In this document: positions 8,801-18,518 of the stretch, in pieces
Position numbering within the stretch: position 1 is the first letter of the stretch
Layout: the number at the start of each line of letters is the position of its first letter
From: Gammaproteobacteria bacterium
GTDB taxonomy: Bacteria > Pseudomonadota > Gammaproteobacteria > Xanthomonadales > Wenzhouxiangellaceae
Length of the DNA: 64,000 nt
Reading direction: 5' to 3'
Assembly (NCBI GenBank): GCA_021772985.1
Contig: JAJFKX010000023.1
Coordinates: forward strand, 1 to 64,000
Made by a program: the position numbers and the translations under genes
Notes under the pieces: generated by a model
Seen by the model: the letters and a program-made list of their open reading frames with translations, nothing else
Databases searched by the model: none
What the model was told of the DNA's origin: nothing

Positions 8801-10039
8801 ACCCTGGGCTGGGATGCGGGCAACTTGCAGGTGGGCGAAAATTACTGGGGCGCGGTAGCGCTGGGAACCAGCCGAGAAAATGCCGGTAATGTCGGCGTAT
8901 TCTCGGTTTTTGTCGAACGTGATACGGACCATGTCATTCAGACATTACCATTATTTGACGGTATCGCCAGAGACATCAGTCTGCCTGGCAATACTGAGCA
9001 CAACCTGATTTTTATTGATGTTCCGGACAATGCCACCGAGCTGGATGTCCAGGTTAATGGGACTGATATCGAGCTACAGGCTGTACGGGTACCGTTCAAT
9101 CTGGCTTTTGCCAACCAGCCTTTTGTTGAGCCTGCCCCGCAAAGCCGCATATTCAGCATCCCTGCTGATGCCAATGGCAATATCAATTTGAATGTTACTC
9201 AGCCCGAGTTGTTATCCGGCCGCTGGTATTTGATTCCACGCAATATTGCTGCCGGTGAACGTACTTTAAATATTGCTGCAACGCTTGATTTTGATGACAG
9301 TCAGGTAGTGGTGCCACGCGAGACCGCTTACGCGCGCGATGGTGGCAGTACCCGCCAGGGCATTGATTTTGGCCGGGTAGGTAATTTTTACGGTGCTTTG
9401 TGGTTTACCTTTGATGAAAATGGTGATCCGATGTTCTTCGGTAGTTCAGCGCCGGTACCGGAAGCTGGTGATCGGACTTTCACTGGTTTGCTACGGACCC
9501 CGGTCAGTGATGGCATTAGCCAGCAGCAACAAACAGCAGGCAGGGTAGGGGTCACTATATTGAATGAAGCGGAGCTGGTTTACAGTTATGACCTGCTAGG
9601 TGAGTCCGGCAGTGAATTAATGCGTTTTCTTGTAAATACCACTTGCCCATCCGTTAGTGGTGCTTTGTTGAATGTGAATGGCGTATGGGATATCCCACCA
9701 GGTGGTCAAGGTGGGGTATCCATGGCTGTCACCCAGTCTGCGCAAGGGTATTTGCGTTATTTCTTTGATGATGCAGGCCAGGCGCGCTGGGTGAGTGCAC
9801 GCGCCAATGGCAGCTTTGCGGCTAACCCCAACGGCACAGTTTTCCAGGCATCCGGTTTTTGCCCATTGTGCATGCCGGTAACTACTTCGGTTACTGCTGT
9901 GGGTACTTATCAGCACGCTTTTAGTAATAACAATCAGGGTGTGCAAAGCATTGAATTCAACCTGCTGTCACCGTTATCGGGTGGGCTGGATGAAAGCGTG
10001 GATATCAGCAAACTCAGCAACCAGGTGATGTGCCGCTGA
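5894..10039 (+). CDS. Large secreted subtilisin-like (S8) serine protease with PA insert
   Basis: The 1381-residue precursor starts with a signal peptide (cleavage near VSA-AQ, about residue 31). An inhibitor I9-like propeptide follows (YIIKLTKPG to about VVAVEP). The S8 catalytic domain has Asp181 (IIDSGINW), His246 (GHGSHVAS) and Ser597 (SGTSMSSPH). Between His and Ser lies a protease-associated domain (around GEIVVCDRG, about 425-530). After it come beta-rich segments: a fibronectin-like part, a PPC-like part with an acidic loop resembling a Ca site (DLNGNGQADEFE), and a C-terminal module with aromatic residues and several Cys. I see no sorting tail. The ATG at 5894 lies four bases after the gor stop, so the two may be cotranscribed. 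It should be exported, probably to degrade extracellular protein. Confidence 0.9.
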   Translation: MSITQLTAIQFRPLLLAIILLTGTGQVSAAQPNDVAAAQVQNYIIKLTKPGLLNAPDIVADTSIWNMAKNRSLNKDIEVQNYLQQLELQREQTLSDAAQLMGHVLQPQHSYTALLNGFSVSMTATEAAQMAELSAVVAVEPEQLFELHLDSGPGYINAPAVWSGVNSPPSRGEGVIIGIIDSGINWEHPFFAETAEDGFTHSNPLGQLLGLCNSPQFPEIQCNNKLIGVYDFTDEADQNGFDTAGHGSHVASIAAGNPLTRTLGLGAGGLPVEFNLSGVAPRANIIAYKVCLNTSPGDPSAQPGCPSSGILAALDQALLDGVDLVNLSLGAAVPAGFTPWLSGFINLELLDLRDAGILAVVSAGNSGPQAGTVGSPAHSPWVMAAGNITHDRVLGNPLVNLSGGNSSPPQGVFGAGRSAGIGPRTIVHASDFGNALCGTGVAELGPGCNGNTGASNPFPPGTFNGEIVVCDRGIYGRVEKGLNVLQAGAGGYILANTDASGESIIDDDHCLPTVHIGDNFGDQIRTWLNTGNNHSGRIGSFEAANVPAAGAQLALSSSRGPNVEIPGVLKPNVVAPGTNILGALNIEDQFQAISGTSMSSPHTAGAAALIMGARPDWSVAQVMSALETTSIWPVQGSAVDPEIGANERGAGVLNAGQAVRAGLFLPIDRSDFLSANPVNGGNPGSLNLPGVQLDNCVDQCAATRTVQDQMGGGSWQLSTDQAFLSVTPSSFNLSADQQRNITITANLNNSNLVGNWQTANVIMTTNSAPDGQPLTQRLPVAVLFSGGQLPQALQITTSQTRGRVETSLSGLVAMNDATWQVSELVEPIFSSGNVAQDLTRTDPYDSDTGRRVELLNVPQGTLRMRVETLGSSAADIDLYVGLDLNGNGQADEFEEQCASLTTSNLEECEFDMPDAGSYWILLQNWQASAAGSDNIRAQYAALHLPVANTDPNLFINAPARSDNNAEIGITLGWDAGNLQVGENYWGAVALGTSRENAGNVGVFSVFVERDTDHVIQTLPLFDGIARDISLPGNTEHNLIFIDVPDNATELDVQVNGTDIELQAVRVPFNLAFANQPFVEPAPQSRIFSIPADANGNINLNVTQPELLSGRWYLIPRNIAAGERTLNIAATLDFDDSQVVVPRETAYARDGGSTRQGIDFGRVGNFYGALWFTFDENGDPMFFGSSAPVPEAGDRTFTGLLRTPVSDGISQQQQTAGRVGVTILNEAELVYSYDLLGESGSELMRFLVNTTCPSVSGALLNVNGVWDIPPGGQGGVSMAVTQSAQGYLRYFFDDAGQARWVSARANGSFAANPNGTVFQASGFCPLCMPVTTSVTAVGTYQHAFSNNNQGVQSIEFNLLSPLSGGLDESVDISKLSNQVMCR

Positions 10040-10145
10040 AGGTTTGCCCGAAAGCGTTGGGGGTGCAGATCAACCTGGTTGAATGGTGGGTTTTAGTAAG
10101 ACTCAAAAATATCTGCCATAAAGCGGAATATTTGGGTCAAAAATG

Positions 10146-10174
10146 TTGACCTGAGAGCTGAGGTTCGCTAACAT
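10146..10174 (+). promoter_or_regulatory. Sigma-70 promoter of rplU-rpmA
   Basis: TTGACC (10146-10151) and TAACAT (10169-10174) are separated by exactly 17 bp. This is the best complete promoter that I see in the window. It leaves a leader of about 30 bases before rplU. Confidence 0.7.
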
Positions 10175-10211
10175 TCTCGCTCTTTGGTCCAACGAACTGT
10201 AGGAGTATCGC

Positions 10212-10523
10212 ATGTACGCGGTAATCAAGACCGGTGGTAAGCAATATAAAGCGGCGCCAGGTGATGTATTAAGAGTAGAGCACATTGATGCAGAACCAGG
10301 CAGCAGCATTAGCCTGGATCAAGTATTAATGATTGCAGATGGTGAGAAAGTATCGGTGGGTAACCCACTGGTGGCTGGATCAAAAGTGCAGGCTGAAGTG
10401 CTAAAGCATGGCCGCGGAGATAAGATACGTGTTATCAAGTTTCGCCGCCGCAAGAATTCCCGCACTACTCAAGGCCATCGCCAGAACTATACCGAGCTGA
10501 AGATTACTGATATCTCAGTCTGA
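10212..10523 (+). CDS. rplU: 50S ribosomal protein L21
   Basis: L21 binds 23S rRNA in the large subunit. Its 103 residues begin [13 protein letters not shown], the family hallmark, and contain the basic stretch [16 protein letters not shown], which matches the PROSITE-type L21 signature region. A ribosome site (TAGGAG) precedes the ATG. It is followed by rpmA, the near-universal bacterial pair, under the promoter at 10146. Confidence 0.98.
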   Translation: MYAVIKTGGKQYKAAPGDVLRVEHIDAEPGSSISLDQVLMIADGEKVSVGNPLVAGSKVQAEVLKHGRGDKIRVIKFRRRKNSRTTQGHRQNYTELKITDISV

Positions 10524-10539
10524 AACGAGGAATTGAGCA

Positions 10540-10797
10540 ATGGCACATAAGAAAGCTGGCGGCAGTACACGAAACGGCCGCGATTCGAATCCTAAATACC
10601 TGGGCGTTAAGCGTTATGGTGGTGAGCAGGTTGAAGCAGGTAATATCCTGGTACGCCAGCGCGGCACACGCTTCCACGCCGGCGACAATGTTGGTGTTGG
10701 TCGTGACCATACACTGTTTGCATTGGCCGACGGCAAAGTGGCTTTTGCCCACAAGGGATTTCCAAAACGCAAATTTGTCAGTATAATCGCAGGCTGA
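10540..10797 (+). CDS. rpmA: 50S ribosomal protein L27
   Basis: L27 reaches toward the peptidyl transferase centre. The 85-residue protein begins [17 protein letters not shown], the classical L27 start without a cleavable extension. Sixteen bases separate it from rplU, and GAGG precedes its ATG. A strong terminator follows at 10829. Confidence 0.98.
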   Translation: MAHKKAGGSTRNGRDSNPKYLGVKRYGGEQVEAGNILVRQRGTRFHAGDNVGVGRDHTLFALADGKVAFAHKGFPKRKFVSIIAG

Positions 10798-10828
10798 CGA
10801 GTCCCAGAGTTGAAACGTCAAGCAGTAT

Positions 10829-10865
10829 AAGCCCGGTTACTAAATCAGCAGTCACCGGGCTTTTT
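10829..10865 (+). terminator. Rho-independent terminator after rpmA
   Basis: AAGCCCGGT (10829-10837) pairs with ACCGGGCTT (10854-10862) around a 16-nt loop, and a T-run follows. It separates rplU-rpmA from obgE, which then needs its own promoter or readthrough. Confidence 0.9.
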
Positions 10866-10926
10866 CTTGTTTAGCCTTGGTCATACCCACAAGTCATCGA
10901 TTTCTGCCGGCTGTTTATCCGGATAG

Positions 10927-12012
<1,086 letters not shown>

Positions 12013-12042
12013 ACAGTACTCCTTCAGGGAATACTAGGTGAA

Positions 12043-12059
12043 AAGCCGAAGTTCAGCTT
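12043..12059 (-). terminator. Hairpin terminator for rpsT
   Basis: On the minus strand AAGCTG and CGGCTT can pair around a five-base loop, followed by a run of four T. It sits 25 bases past the rpsT stop. The stem is short, so its strength is uncertain. Confidence 0.5.
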
Positions 12060-12083
12060 CCCAGAATAATCATCGTTGAATAA

Positions 12084-12344
12084 TTACAATGCGCGGATGT
12101 GCGCATTTAGGCGTGATTTATGTCGCGCTGCTTTATTGCGATGAATCAATCCTTTGCTGACCGCTTTGTCAATGGCCGGTACAACTTCAATATATGCAGC
12201 TTCTGCACCGGATTTGTCTTCGGCAGCAACAGCTTTAACTACTTTTTTGATACTGGTTCGTAAGGCAGAACGCATACTGGCGTTGTGTTTACGGTTAACT
12301 TCAGCCTGGCTTGCGCGTTTGCGCGCAGATGCGATGTTAGCCAC
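12084..12344 (-). CDS. rpsT: 30S ribosomal protein S20, GTG start
   Basis: S20 is a primary binder of 16S rRNA. The 86-residue product, read from GTG at 12344, begins (M)ANIASARKRA and is rich in Lys, Arg and Ala, matching E. coli S20 (about 87 residues). No ATG is in place; AGGAGA lies about nine bases upstream of the GTG. E. coli rpsT starts with UUG and is autoregulated through that weak start. The non-ATG start here suggests the same kind of control, which is an inference. The gene is divergent from murJ. Confidence 0.95.
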   Translation of the reverse strand: MANIASARKRASQAEVNRKHNASMRSALRTSIKKVVKAVAAEDKSGAEAAYIEVVPAIDKAVSKGLIHRNKAARHKSRLNAHIRAL

Positions 12345-12475
12345 AGAGTTTACTCTCCTGAGAAGGTTGTGAAAAGCCGCCAATTATGCAATGAATTTTG
12401 TTCTCAATCAAGCGTTTGGATTGAGTAATATACTATTCGGTGTTGCTTCATTGGCAAGAAAAATCGCCCAGAAGC

Positions 12476-12503
12476 TTGGAACAGCTCATAAGCACTTTAT
12501 AAT
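12476..12503 (+). promoter_or_regulatory. Promoter of murJ, possibly giving a leaderless mRNA
   Basis: TTGGAA (12476-12481) and a perfect TATAAT (12498-12503) have a 16-bp spacer. The murJ ATG is only seven bases past the -10 box, where transcription would normally begin. No Shine-Dalgarno sequence lies before the ATG. Confidence 0.5.
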
Positions 12504-12510
12504 TCGCCCA

Positions 12511-14136
12511 ATGGCTACATTGTTTCGTTCAACAGCTAATACCAGCAGCGGTACTCTGGTTTCACGGGTGCTGGGATTTGTGCGCGATATTGTGTTGGCG
12601 CGCAGTTTCGGAGCAGGCGCGGCAACGGATGCTTTTTTTGTGGCATTCAAAATTCCCAATCTACTGCGACGATTGTTCGCAGAGGGTTCGTTTGCATTGG
12701 CATTTGTGCCGGTATTGGCGGAATACCGCGAACAGGGGGACATGCAATCGGCGCGCGAGCTGATAGATAGCGTTTTTGGTAGTTTGCTTGCGATACTGCT
12801 GGTGATTACAGCCTTCGGTGTATTGGCAGCACCGTTGGTGATTCGTCTGGTTGCACCGGGTTTTGAACCTGGCAGCGACAGTTATGGCCTGGCCAGCGGG
12901 ATGTTACGCATTACTTTCCCTTATCTATTGTTTATTTCATTAACCGCGTTGCTGGCCGGGGTGTTGAATACCTGGGAAAAGTTCTGGTTACCTGCGGTCA
13001 CCCCGGCGTTATTAAATATCAGCCTGATCTGTGCTGCGCTGTTGCTGGCACCGCGACTGGAGGTGCCAATTACTGCGTTGGCCTGGGGAGTGTTGGCCGC
13101 AGGTATATTACAATTGTTACTGCAATTGCTGGCATTGCAACGAATGGGCTTATTCCCCAGGCCACGCTGGGGCTTTGCGCATCGAGGCGTACGTAAAATT
13201 ATGCGCTTGATGGTGCCGACGCTGTTTGGCTCGTCGGTAGCACAAATCAATATCCTTCTGGATACTCTATTGGCAACTTTGCTGCTTACCGGCAGTGTTT
13301 CATGGCTGTATTATTCCGACCGCTTATTCGAGTTTCCACTGGGCGTGTTTGGCGTGACATTATCCACTGTGGTACTGCCTAGGCTGGCCAGAATCTTTAA
13401 CCGACGCGAGCCCGGCCAGGCAAATAGTAACGAATTTACAGCGACTATTAACTGGGCGATGCGGCTGGCTTTATTGATTGGTCTGCCGGCTGCGGTAGGG
13501 CTTGGAGTGCTTGCCCAGCCGGTGATCGCCGGGATGTTTCAATATGGTGAATTTACTGCTTTTGATACGCGCATGGCCAGTTGGTCATTAATGGCTTACT
13601 GCAGTGGGTTACCGGCTTTTATTGCCATTAAAGTATTGGCACCCGGATTTTACGCCCGTCAGGATACTGTGACACCAGTCAAGATCGGGATTATTGCGAT
13701 GTTAACCAATATGCTTGGTAATGTGCTGTTATTGCTGTTACTGATGCATCTGCTGACACCGGTAAGTTCAGCTGGATTTTGGGAGCGATTAGCCAGTACA
13801 CCAGGGTTACACGCAGCCCTGGCTTTGGCCAGCGCCGGTGCAGCTTATTTGAATGCCGGCCTGCTGTGGCGCAAGCTGAGGCAATCTGGGTGGTGGGAAT
13901 TACCTGTGGGTTGGGCTGTATTTGTGGTTAAAGTGGTACTGTCAGCGCTGACTATGGGGATATTACTCTATTTGACAGTTGAGTATATCGCCATATTCGA
14001 TAACTGGTTGAGTGGGTTTTGGTGGCAGCGGGCAATGGTATTGCTGACGTTGGTTGGTGGGGGTGTGATGGTGAACGGGCTAATGCTGCTGCTTTTCGGG
14101 ATAAGACTTAAGGCAATCCTGGCAGGCTCAAATTGA
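12511..14136 (+). CDS. murJ: Lipid II flippase MurJ (MviN)
   Basis: MurJ moves lipid II across the inner membrane for peptidoglycan synthesis. The 541-residue product has 14 predicted hydrophobic segments and typical motifs: SGTLVSRVLGFVRD near the start, then GAGAATDAFFVAFKIPNLLRRLFAEG-type residues, including the Arg residues needed for flipping. The frame is open from an ATG at 12391, but the family begins at MATLFRSTA (12511). Its stop overlaps the region just before ribF, so the two genes are cotranscribed. Confidence 0.96.
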   Translation: MATLFRSTANTSSGTLVSRVLGFVRDIVLARSFGAGAATDAFFVAFKIPNLLRRLFAEGSFALAFVPVLAEYREQGDMQSARELIDSVFGSLLAILLVITAFGVLAAPLVIRLVAPGFEPGSDSYGLASGMLRITFPYLLFISLTALLAGVLNTWEKFWLPAVTPALLNISLICAALLLAPRLEVPITALAWGVLAAGILQLLLQLLALQRMGLFPRPRWGFAHRGVRKIMRLMVPTLFGSSVAQINILLDTLLATLLLTGSVSWLYYSDRLFEFPLGVFGVTLSTVVLPRLARIFNRREPGQANSNEFTATINWAMRLALLIGLPAAVGLGVLAQPVIAGMFQYGEFTAFDTRMASWSLMAYCSGLPAFIAIKVLAPGFYARQDTVTPVKIGIIAMLTNMLGNVLLLLLLMHLLTPVSSAGFWERLASTPGLHAALALASAGAAYLNAGLLWRKLRQSGWWELPVGWAVFVVKVVLSALTMGILLYLTVEYIAIFDNWLSGFWWQRAMVLLTLVGGGVMVNGLMLLLFGIRLKAILAGSN

Positions 14137-14138
14137 CC

Positions 14139-15116
14139 ATGCAGTTGATTCGTGACTGGCAAGCCAGCCCAGAGCCTGTAACAGCGGTCGCTATTGGCAA
14201 CTTTGACGGTGTGCACCTAGGGCACCAGGCATTGTTATCAAAATGCCGTGAGCTGGCAGGTAAACAACGTAGCGGAGCAATTTCATTCGCGCCGTTGCCG
14301 GTAGAAGTGTTGTCTCCGGATTTTTCGCCCGGGCGGATAACCAGCACCCGGCAGCGAATTCAGGAGTTACGTGAGCAACAGCTGGATTTGCTTTGGTTGC
14401 TGCGTTTTAATCAGCTATTAGCGCAGCAGACGCCACAGGCATTTATCCAGCGGGTATTGGTTGAGGGGCTTGCAGTCAAGCATGTGGTGGTTGGTAATGA
14501 TTTTCGTTTTGGTCATTTGCGTGCTGGAGACATTTCGTTGCTCAAATCTTTAGGGGAGGTACACGGGTTTGAGGTGCATCCACACGATACGGTGATTAAT
14601 GCTGGCCAACGAATCAGCAGCAGCCGCATTCGGCAGGCTTTAAAAATGGGTGACATCAGCACCGCCAGCGGGCTTTTAGGTAGGCCTTATGAAATCTGTG
14701 GGCGGGTAGTGCGTGGCCAGCAACTTGGCCGACAGTTGGGTTTTCCAACGATCAATATCGATGTCAGTCGCTGGCGTTGTCTGTTAACCGGGGTGTTTGC
14801 GGTACAAATCGAGCCTGAACGGCTAGAGTTACGCAGCAAAACAACGCATAATCACCCGTTTGCTGAGCGGCCTTGGAGTGGGGTTGCCAGTATTGGCTAT
14901 CGTCCAAGTGTTATCGATACCGTCAACCACAACCGGCACCTGTTGGAGGTGCATGTGTTCGATTGGTCCGGTGATGTTTACGGGCAGCGTGTGCGGGTTC
15001 GGTTTATTCAGCGATTGCGTGATGAACAACAGTTTAGCGACTTATCCGTTATGACCGAGCAAATGCATAGCGATGCCAATCAAGCCAGAGCAATATTGCA
15101 CAATATTATTGAATGA
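14139..15116 (+). CDS. ribF: Bifunctional riboflavin kinase / FAD synthetase
   Basis: RibF makes FMN from riboflavin and then FAD. Of 325 residues, the N-terminal half is the adenylyltransferase domain (IGNFDGVHLGHQ with the HxGH-like motif, and SSSRIRQAL), and the C-terminal half is the kinase (GRQLGFPTINI, and LLEVHVFDWSGDVYG). The start at 14139 lies two bases after the murJ stop. The chain ribF-ileS-lspA follows the usual gammaproteobacterial order and probably forms one transcript. Confidence 0.96.
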   Translation: MQLIRDWQASPEPVTAVAIGNFDGVHLGHQALLSKCRELAGKQRSGAISFAPLPVEVLSPDFSPGRITSTRQRIQELREQQLDLLWLLRFNQLLAQQTPQAFIQRVLVEGLAVKHVVVGNDFRFGHLRAGDISLLKSLGEVHGFEVHPHDTVINAGQRISSSRIRQALKMGDISTASGLLGRPYEICGRVVRGQQLGRQLGFPTINIDVSRWRCLLTGVFAVQIEPERLELRSKTTHNHPFAERPWSGVASIGYRPSVIDTVNHNRHLLEVHVFDWSGDVYGQRVRVRFIQRLRDEQQFSDLSVMTEQMHSDANQARAILHNIIE

Positions 15117-15125
15117 AAATTACCG

Positions 15126-17984
15126 ATGAGTATGGATTATAAGGACACAATAAACCTGCCTAGTACAGCATTTGCAATGAAGGCAAACCTGTCACAGCGG
15201 GAGCCGAAAATGCTGGAGCAATGGTATTCGCAGGACTGGTACCAACAAATACAAAACGCTACCAGTGAGCGACCATTATTTATACTGCATGATGGCCCGC
15301 CTTATGCGAATGGTGATATCCACATTGGGCATGCCGTCAATAAAATTCTGAAAGACATGGTAGTGCGCTCCAAGTTGATGAGCGGTTTTCGTGCACCGTA
15401 TGTGCCTGGCTGGGATTGTCATGGATTACCGATTGAAGTGCAGATCGAGAAAAAAATCGGCAAGGTGGGGCAAAAAGTAGATGCCAATACTTTCCGACAA
15501 CGCTGTCGTGAATATGCTTCGACCCAGATAGAACGCCAGTGCAAAGATTTTAAGCGCCTGGGCGTGCTTGGTGATTGGGACAACCGCTATGCCAGTAGCG
15601 ACTTTGACTATGAAGCGGATATGTTGCGCGCGCTGGCCAAGATGATTGCTAACGGGTATTTACATCAGGGCGTTAAACCGGTGCATTGGTGTTTTGACTG
15701 CGGTTCAGCGTTGGCGGAAGCTGAAATTGAATATCAGGACAAGACATCGTCGAGCATAGATGTGCTGTTTGCAGCGGTTGATGCGCAACAACTGTTGGCC
15801 GGTTTTGGTGTTGAAGTGAGCGAGGGTATATCTGTAGGCATTCCTATTTGGACAACGACACCGTGGACCTTACCGGCAAATCTGGCGGTGGCGCTGCACC
15901 CCGAAATAGATTATCTGGTGTTACAAGGAGAGCAACAGGGGCGTCAGCTGGCGCTGGTGGTGGCAGCAGAGCTGGTTGATGAGCTGGTGGAACGTTACCA
16001 GTTGCAACAGGTTAGCAGCAGCCAAACCCAGCCTGGGGCAGTATTGGAGCGACAGTTATTACAACACCCATTTTATGATCGCCAGTCATTGGTGATTTTG
16101 GGCGATCATGTGACCACTGAACAAGGAACTGGCGCGGTCCACACAGCACCTGGTCATGGCCAGGAAGATTTTGCTGCAGGTCGGGCTTACGGCCTGGAAG
16201 TATTGAGTCCGGTAGCGGGTAACGGGGTATTTGTTGATGATACCGAAAGATTTGGCGGTCAACATATCTGGAAGGCGAATCCAGCGATTATCGAGGTGCT
16301 TCGAGAAACCGGAACACTGTTGTACGTGGATGACTTCAAGCACAGTTACCCACATTGCTGGCGGCATAAAACGCCAACCGCTTTCAGGGTGACGCCACAG
16401 TGGTTTTTTGCCATGGATAAAGTTGGAGAGCAGGGCGAAACCTTGCGCCGATTAGCCCAGTCGGCGATTAAACAGGTACGCTGGGTGCCCGAATGGGGTC
16501 AGGGACGTATTGATGGAATGGTAGAAAGTCGCCCGGACTGGTGTATTTCACGTCAGCGGACCTGGGGTGTCCCGATTCCAATTTTCATCAACAAGCAAAC
16601 CGGTGAACGGCATCCGGATACTGTTGCTTTGATCGGGCAAGTGGCCGATATGGTGCAACAGCAGGGCATTGATGCCTGGTTTGTTGACGACATTGCTGCC
16701 CGGTTGGGAGTTGATCCACAGCAATGGGAGCCGGTACGCGATATTCTGGATGTGTGGTTTGATTCCGGCGTCAGTCATTGGTGTGTGCTGGAGTCACGCG
16801 ATAACCTCGAGCGGCCGGCTGATTTATACATGGAAGGTTCTGACCAGCATCGTGGCTGGTTTCAGTCCTCGTTGTTGACCGGTGTGGCAATGGACGGCAA
16901 GGCGCCGTATCGTCAGGTGCTGACACATGGTTTCACCGTTGATGCGAATGGGCGCAAAATGTCCAAATCTTTGGGTAATGTGATTGCGCCACAAAAAGTA
17001 TGGAACAGTCTGGGGGCAGATATTTTGCGGTTGTGGGTGGCAGCCGCTGATTACCGGCAGGAAATGACGGTATCAGATGAAATTCTTAATAGAGTTGGTG
17101 ATGCCTATCGGCGTATCCGAAACACCTGCCGCTTTTTACTGGGCAATTTGCATGGTTTTGAGCAATCCCGTGATGGTTTGCCAATGGAGGAATTATTACC
17201 GCTGGACCGTTGGGCTGTTGATAAAGCCTGGCAGTCTCAACAGGCCATTATGTCTGCTTATGATGATTATCAGTTCCATGTTGTGTATCAACGTATTCAC
17301 CAGTTTTGTATCGTTGAGCTGGGCGGTTTTTACCTGGACGTGATTAAAGATCGTTTATATACCATGAGTACCGACAACATCGGCCGGCGTTCTGCGCAGA
17401 CTGCAATGGCGCATATTATCCATGCAATGGTACGCTGGCTGACGCCTGTTATGTGTTTTACGGCTGAAGAAATCTGGCAGAACCTGCCAGGTAAAACAGG
17501 TGAGTGGACGATTGGCGACAGTGCTTTGTTGACTACCTGGTATGACCAGCTCGAACCTTTTGTGGACGCCGAACAACAACGCGCACAATGGGATGCACTA
17601 CTGGCTGTGCGTGTTCCGGTGCGTCGGGCTATCGAGGAATTGCGTAATCAACAGCGATTGGGTAACTCATTGATGGCTTCAGTCATATTGTATGCAGATG
17701 GTGAGCTGCTGGGGTATCTGCAGGAGATGGCCGCTGAATTGCATTTTCTGTTGCTGGTTGCCAAGGTTGAGGTACAACCACTGGATGCCGCAGATGGCGG
17801 TGCAGAGCGCCACCAGTTAGCCGAGGGTGAATTGGTATTGAAAGTGACAGCGACTGATGAACCCAAATGCATTCGCTGCTGGCAGCACACCGCTGACGTT
17901 GGAGCTGATTCCTCACATCCAGAGATTTGTATACGTTGTGTATCCAATGTCAGTGGGAGCGGGGAGATAAGGCTTTGGGGTTAA
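15126..17984 (+). CDS. ileS: Isoleucyl-tRNA synthetase
   Basis: Charges tRNA-Ile. The 952-residue class I enzyme has the HIGH signature at His66 (DIHIGHAVN), the CP1 editing domain (TTPWTLPAN, about 240), the KMSKS loop at Lys611 and a C-terminal zinc site with four Cys (CIRCW and CIRC). This is the bacterial, mupirocin-sensitive type of IleRS. Its last ten bases overlap the probable lspA start. Confidence 0.98.
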   Translation: MSMDYKDTINLPSTAFAMKANLSQREPKMLEQWYSQDWYQQIQNATSERPLFILHDGPPYANGDIHIGHAVNKILKDMVVRSKLMSGFRAPYVPGWDCHGLPIEVQIEKKIGKVGQKVDANTFRQRCREYASTQIERQCKDFKRLGVLGDWDNRYASSDFDYEADMLRALAKMIANGYLHQGVKPVHWCFDCGSALAEAEIEYQDKTSSSIDVLFAAVDAQQLLAGFGVEVSEGISVGIPIWTTTPWTLPANLAVALHPEIDYLVLQGEQQGRQLALVVAAELVDELVERYQLQQVSSSQTQPGAVLERQLLQHPFYDRQSLVILGDHVTTEQGTGAVHTAPGHGQEDFAAGRAYGLEVLSPVAGNGVFVDDTERFGGQHIWKANPAIIEVLRETGTLLYVDDFKHSYPHCWRHKTPTAFRVTPQWFFAMDKVGEQGETLRRLAQSAIKQVRWVPEWGQGRIDGMVESRPDWCISRQRTWGVPIPIFINKQTGERHPDTVALIGQVADMVQQQGIDAWFVDDIAARLGVDPQQWEPVRDILDVWFDSGVSHWCVLESRDNLERPADLYMEGSDQHRGWFQSSLLTGVAMDGKAPYRQVLTHGFTVDANGRKMSKSLGNVIAPQKVWNSLGADILRLWVAAADYRQEMTVSDEILNRVGDAYRRIRNTCRFLLGNLHGFEQSRDGLPMEELLPLDRWAVDKAWQSQQAIMSAYDDYQFHVVYQRIHQFCIVELGGFYLDVIKDRLYTMSTDNIGRRSAQTAMAHIIHAMVRWLTPVMCFTAEEIWQNLPGKTGEWTIGDSALLTTWYDQLEPFVDAEQQRAQWDALLAVRVPVRRAIEELRNQQRLGNSLMASVILYADGELLGYLQEMAAELHFLLLVAKVEVQPLDAADGGAERHQLAEGELVLKVTATDEPKCIRCWQHTADVGADSSHPEICIRCVSNVSGSGEIRLWG

Positions 17985-18481
17985 GTTCTGCCTCTAAGCT
18001 GTGGTCAAACCTGTCTTGGCTAGTGATTTCGGCTGTTATTGTTATTCTGGATCAATGGACCAAATGGCTTGTTGCTAATCAGTTTGAGTTATATGAAGCC
18101 CGTCCGATCACTGGCTGGTTTAATTTGGTACTGGCCCACAATACCGGTGCCGCGTTCAGTTTTCTCAGTGACTCCTCAGGATGGCAACGCTGGTTTTTTA
18201 TTGCGCTGACCGTGGTGGTGGTAATCGGGCTGCTTATTTGGCTGCTGCGTTTGTCCAATGCCATGTGGCGTTTGAGGCTGGGCATACTATTGGTATTGGG
18301 CGGAGCAATCGGTAATCTGATTGACCGTGTGCGGCTCGGCTATGTCATTGATTTCCTGGATGTGCATGCTGCAGGCTGGCATTGGCCAGCATTCAATATC
18401 GCTGATTCAGCGATCTGCTGCGGGGTAGCTTTGTTATTGATTGACAGTTTTTTTGACGGCAATAAAAAACACCGGGCATAA
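17975..18481 (+). CDS. lspA: Lipoprotein signal peptidase II
   Basis: LspA cleaves the signal peptide of diacylglyceryl-modified lipoproteins. The 168-residue protein has four membrane helices and the two catalytic Asp motifs: GNLIDRVRLGYVIDF and FNIADSAI. The best start is TTG at 17975, with GGAG about eight bases upstream, which overlaps the ileS stop. An upstream ATG at 17927 would add residues that the family lacks. The stop codon lies within the loop of the hairpin at 18471. Confidence 0.95.
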   Translation: MGLSSASKLWSNLSWLVISAVIVILDQWTKWLVANQFELYEARPITGWFNLVLAHNTGAAFSFLSDSSGWQRWFFIALTVVVVIGLLIWLLRLSNAMWRLRLGILLVLGGAIGNLIDRVRLGYVIDFLDVHAAGWHWPAFNIADSAICCGVALLLIDSFFDGNKKHRA

Positions 18482-18488
18482 GCCCGGT
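18463..18488 (-). terminator. Terminator between lspA and the pil operon
   Basis: ACCGGGC (18471-18477) pairs with GCCCGGT (18482-18488) around a four-base loop. The T-run (TTTTTT) follows on the minus strand, so it mainly ends the pil transcript. lspA transcripts also meet the hairpin but without a T-run. Confidence 0.8.
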
Positions 18489-18518
18489 ATTAGGAAAAAT
18501 CCCTGAAAAGCGTGTTGC

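Noticed and set aside
12391-12510. A longer N-terminus of MurJ starting at 12391
   Set aside because: The extra 40 residues are not part of the family, and the promoter lies inside this stretch.
17927-17974. An upstream ATG for lspA inside ileS
   Set aside because: It would add 16 residues, with cysteines read from the IleRS zinc site in another frame, not found in LspA.
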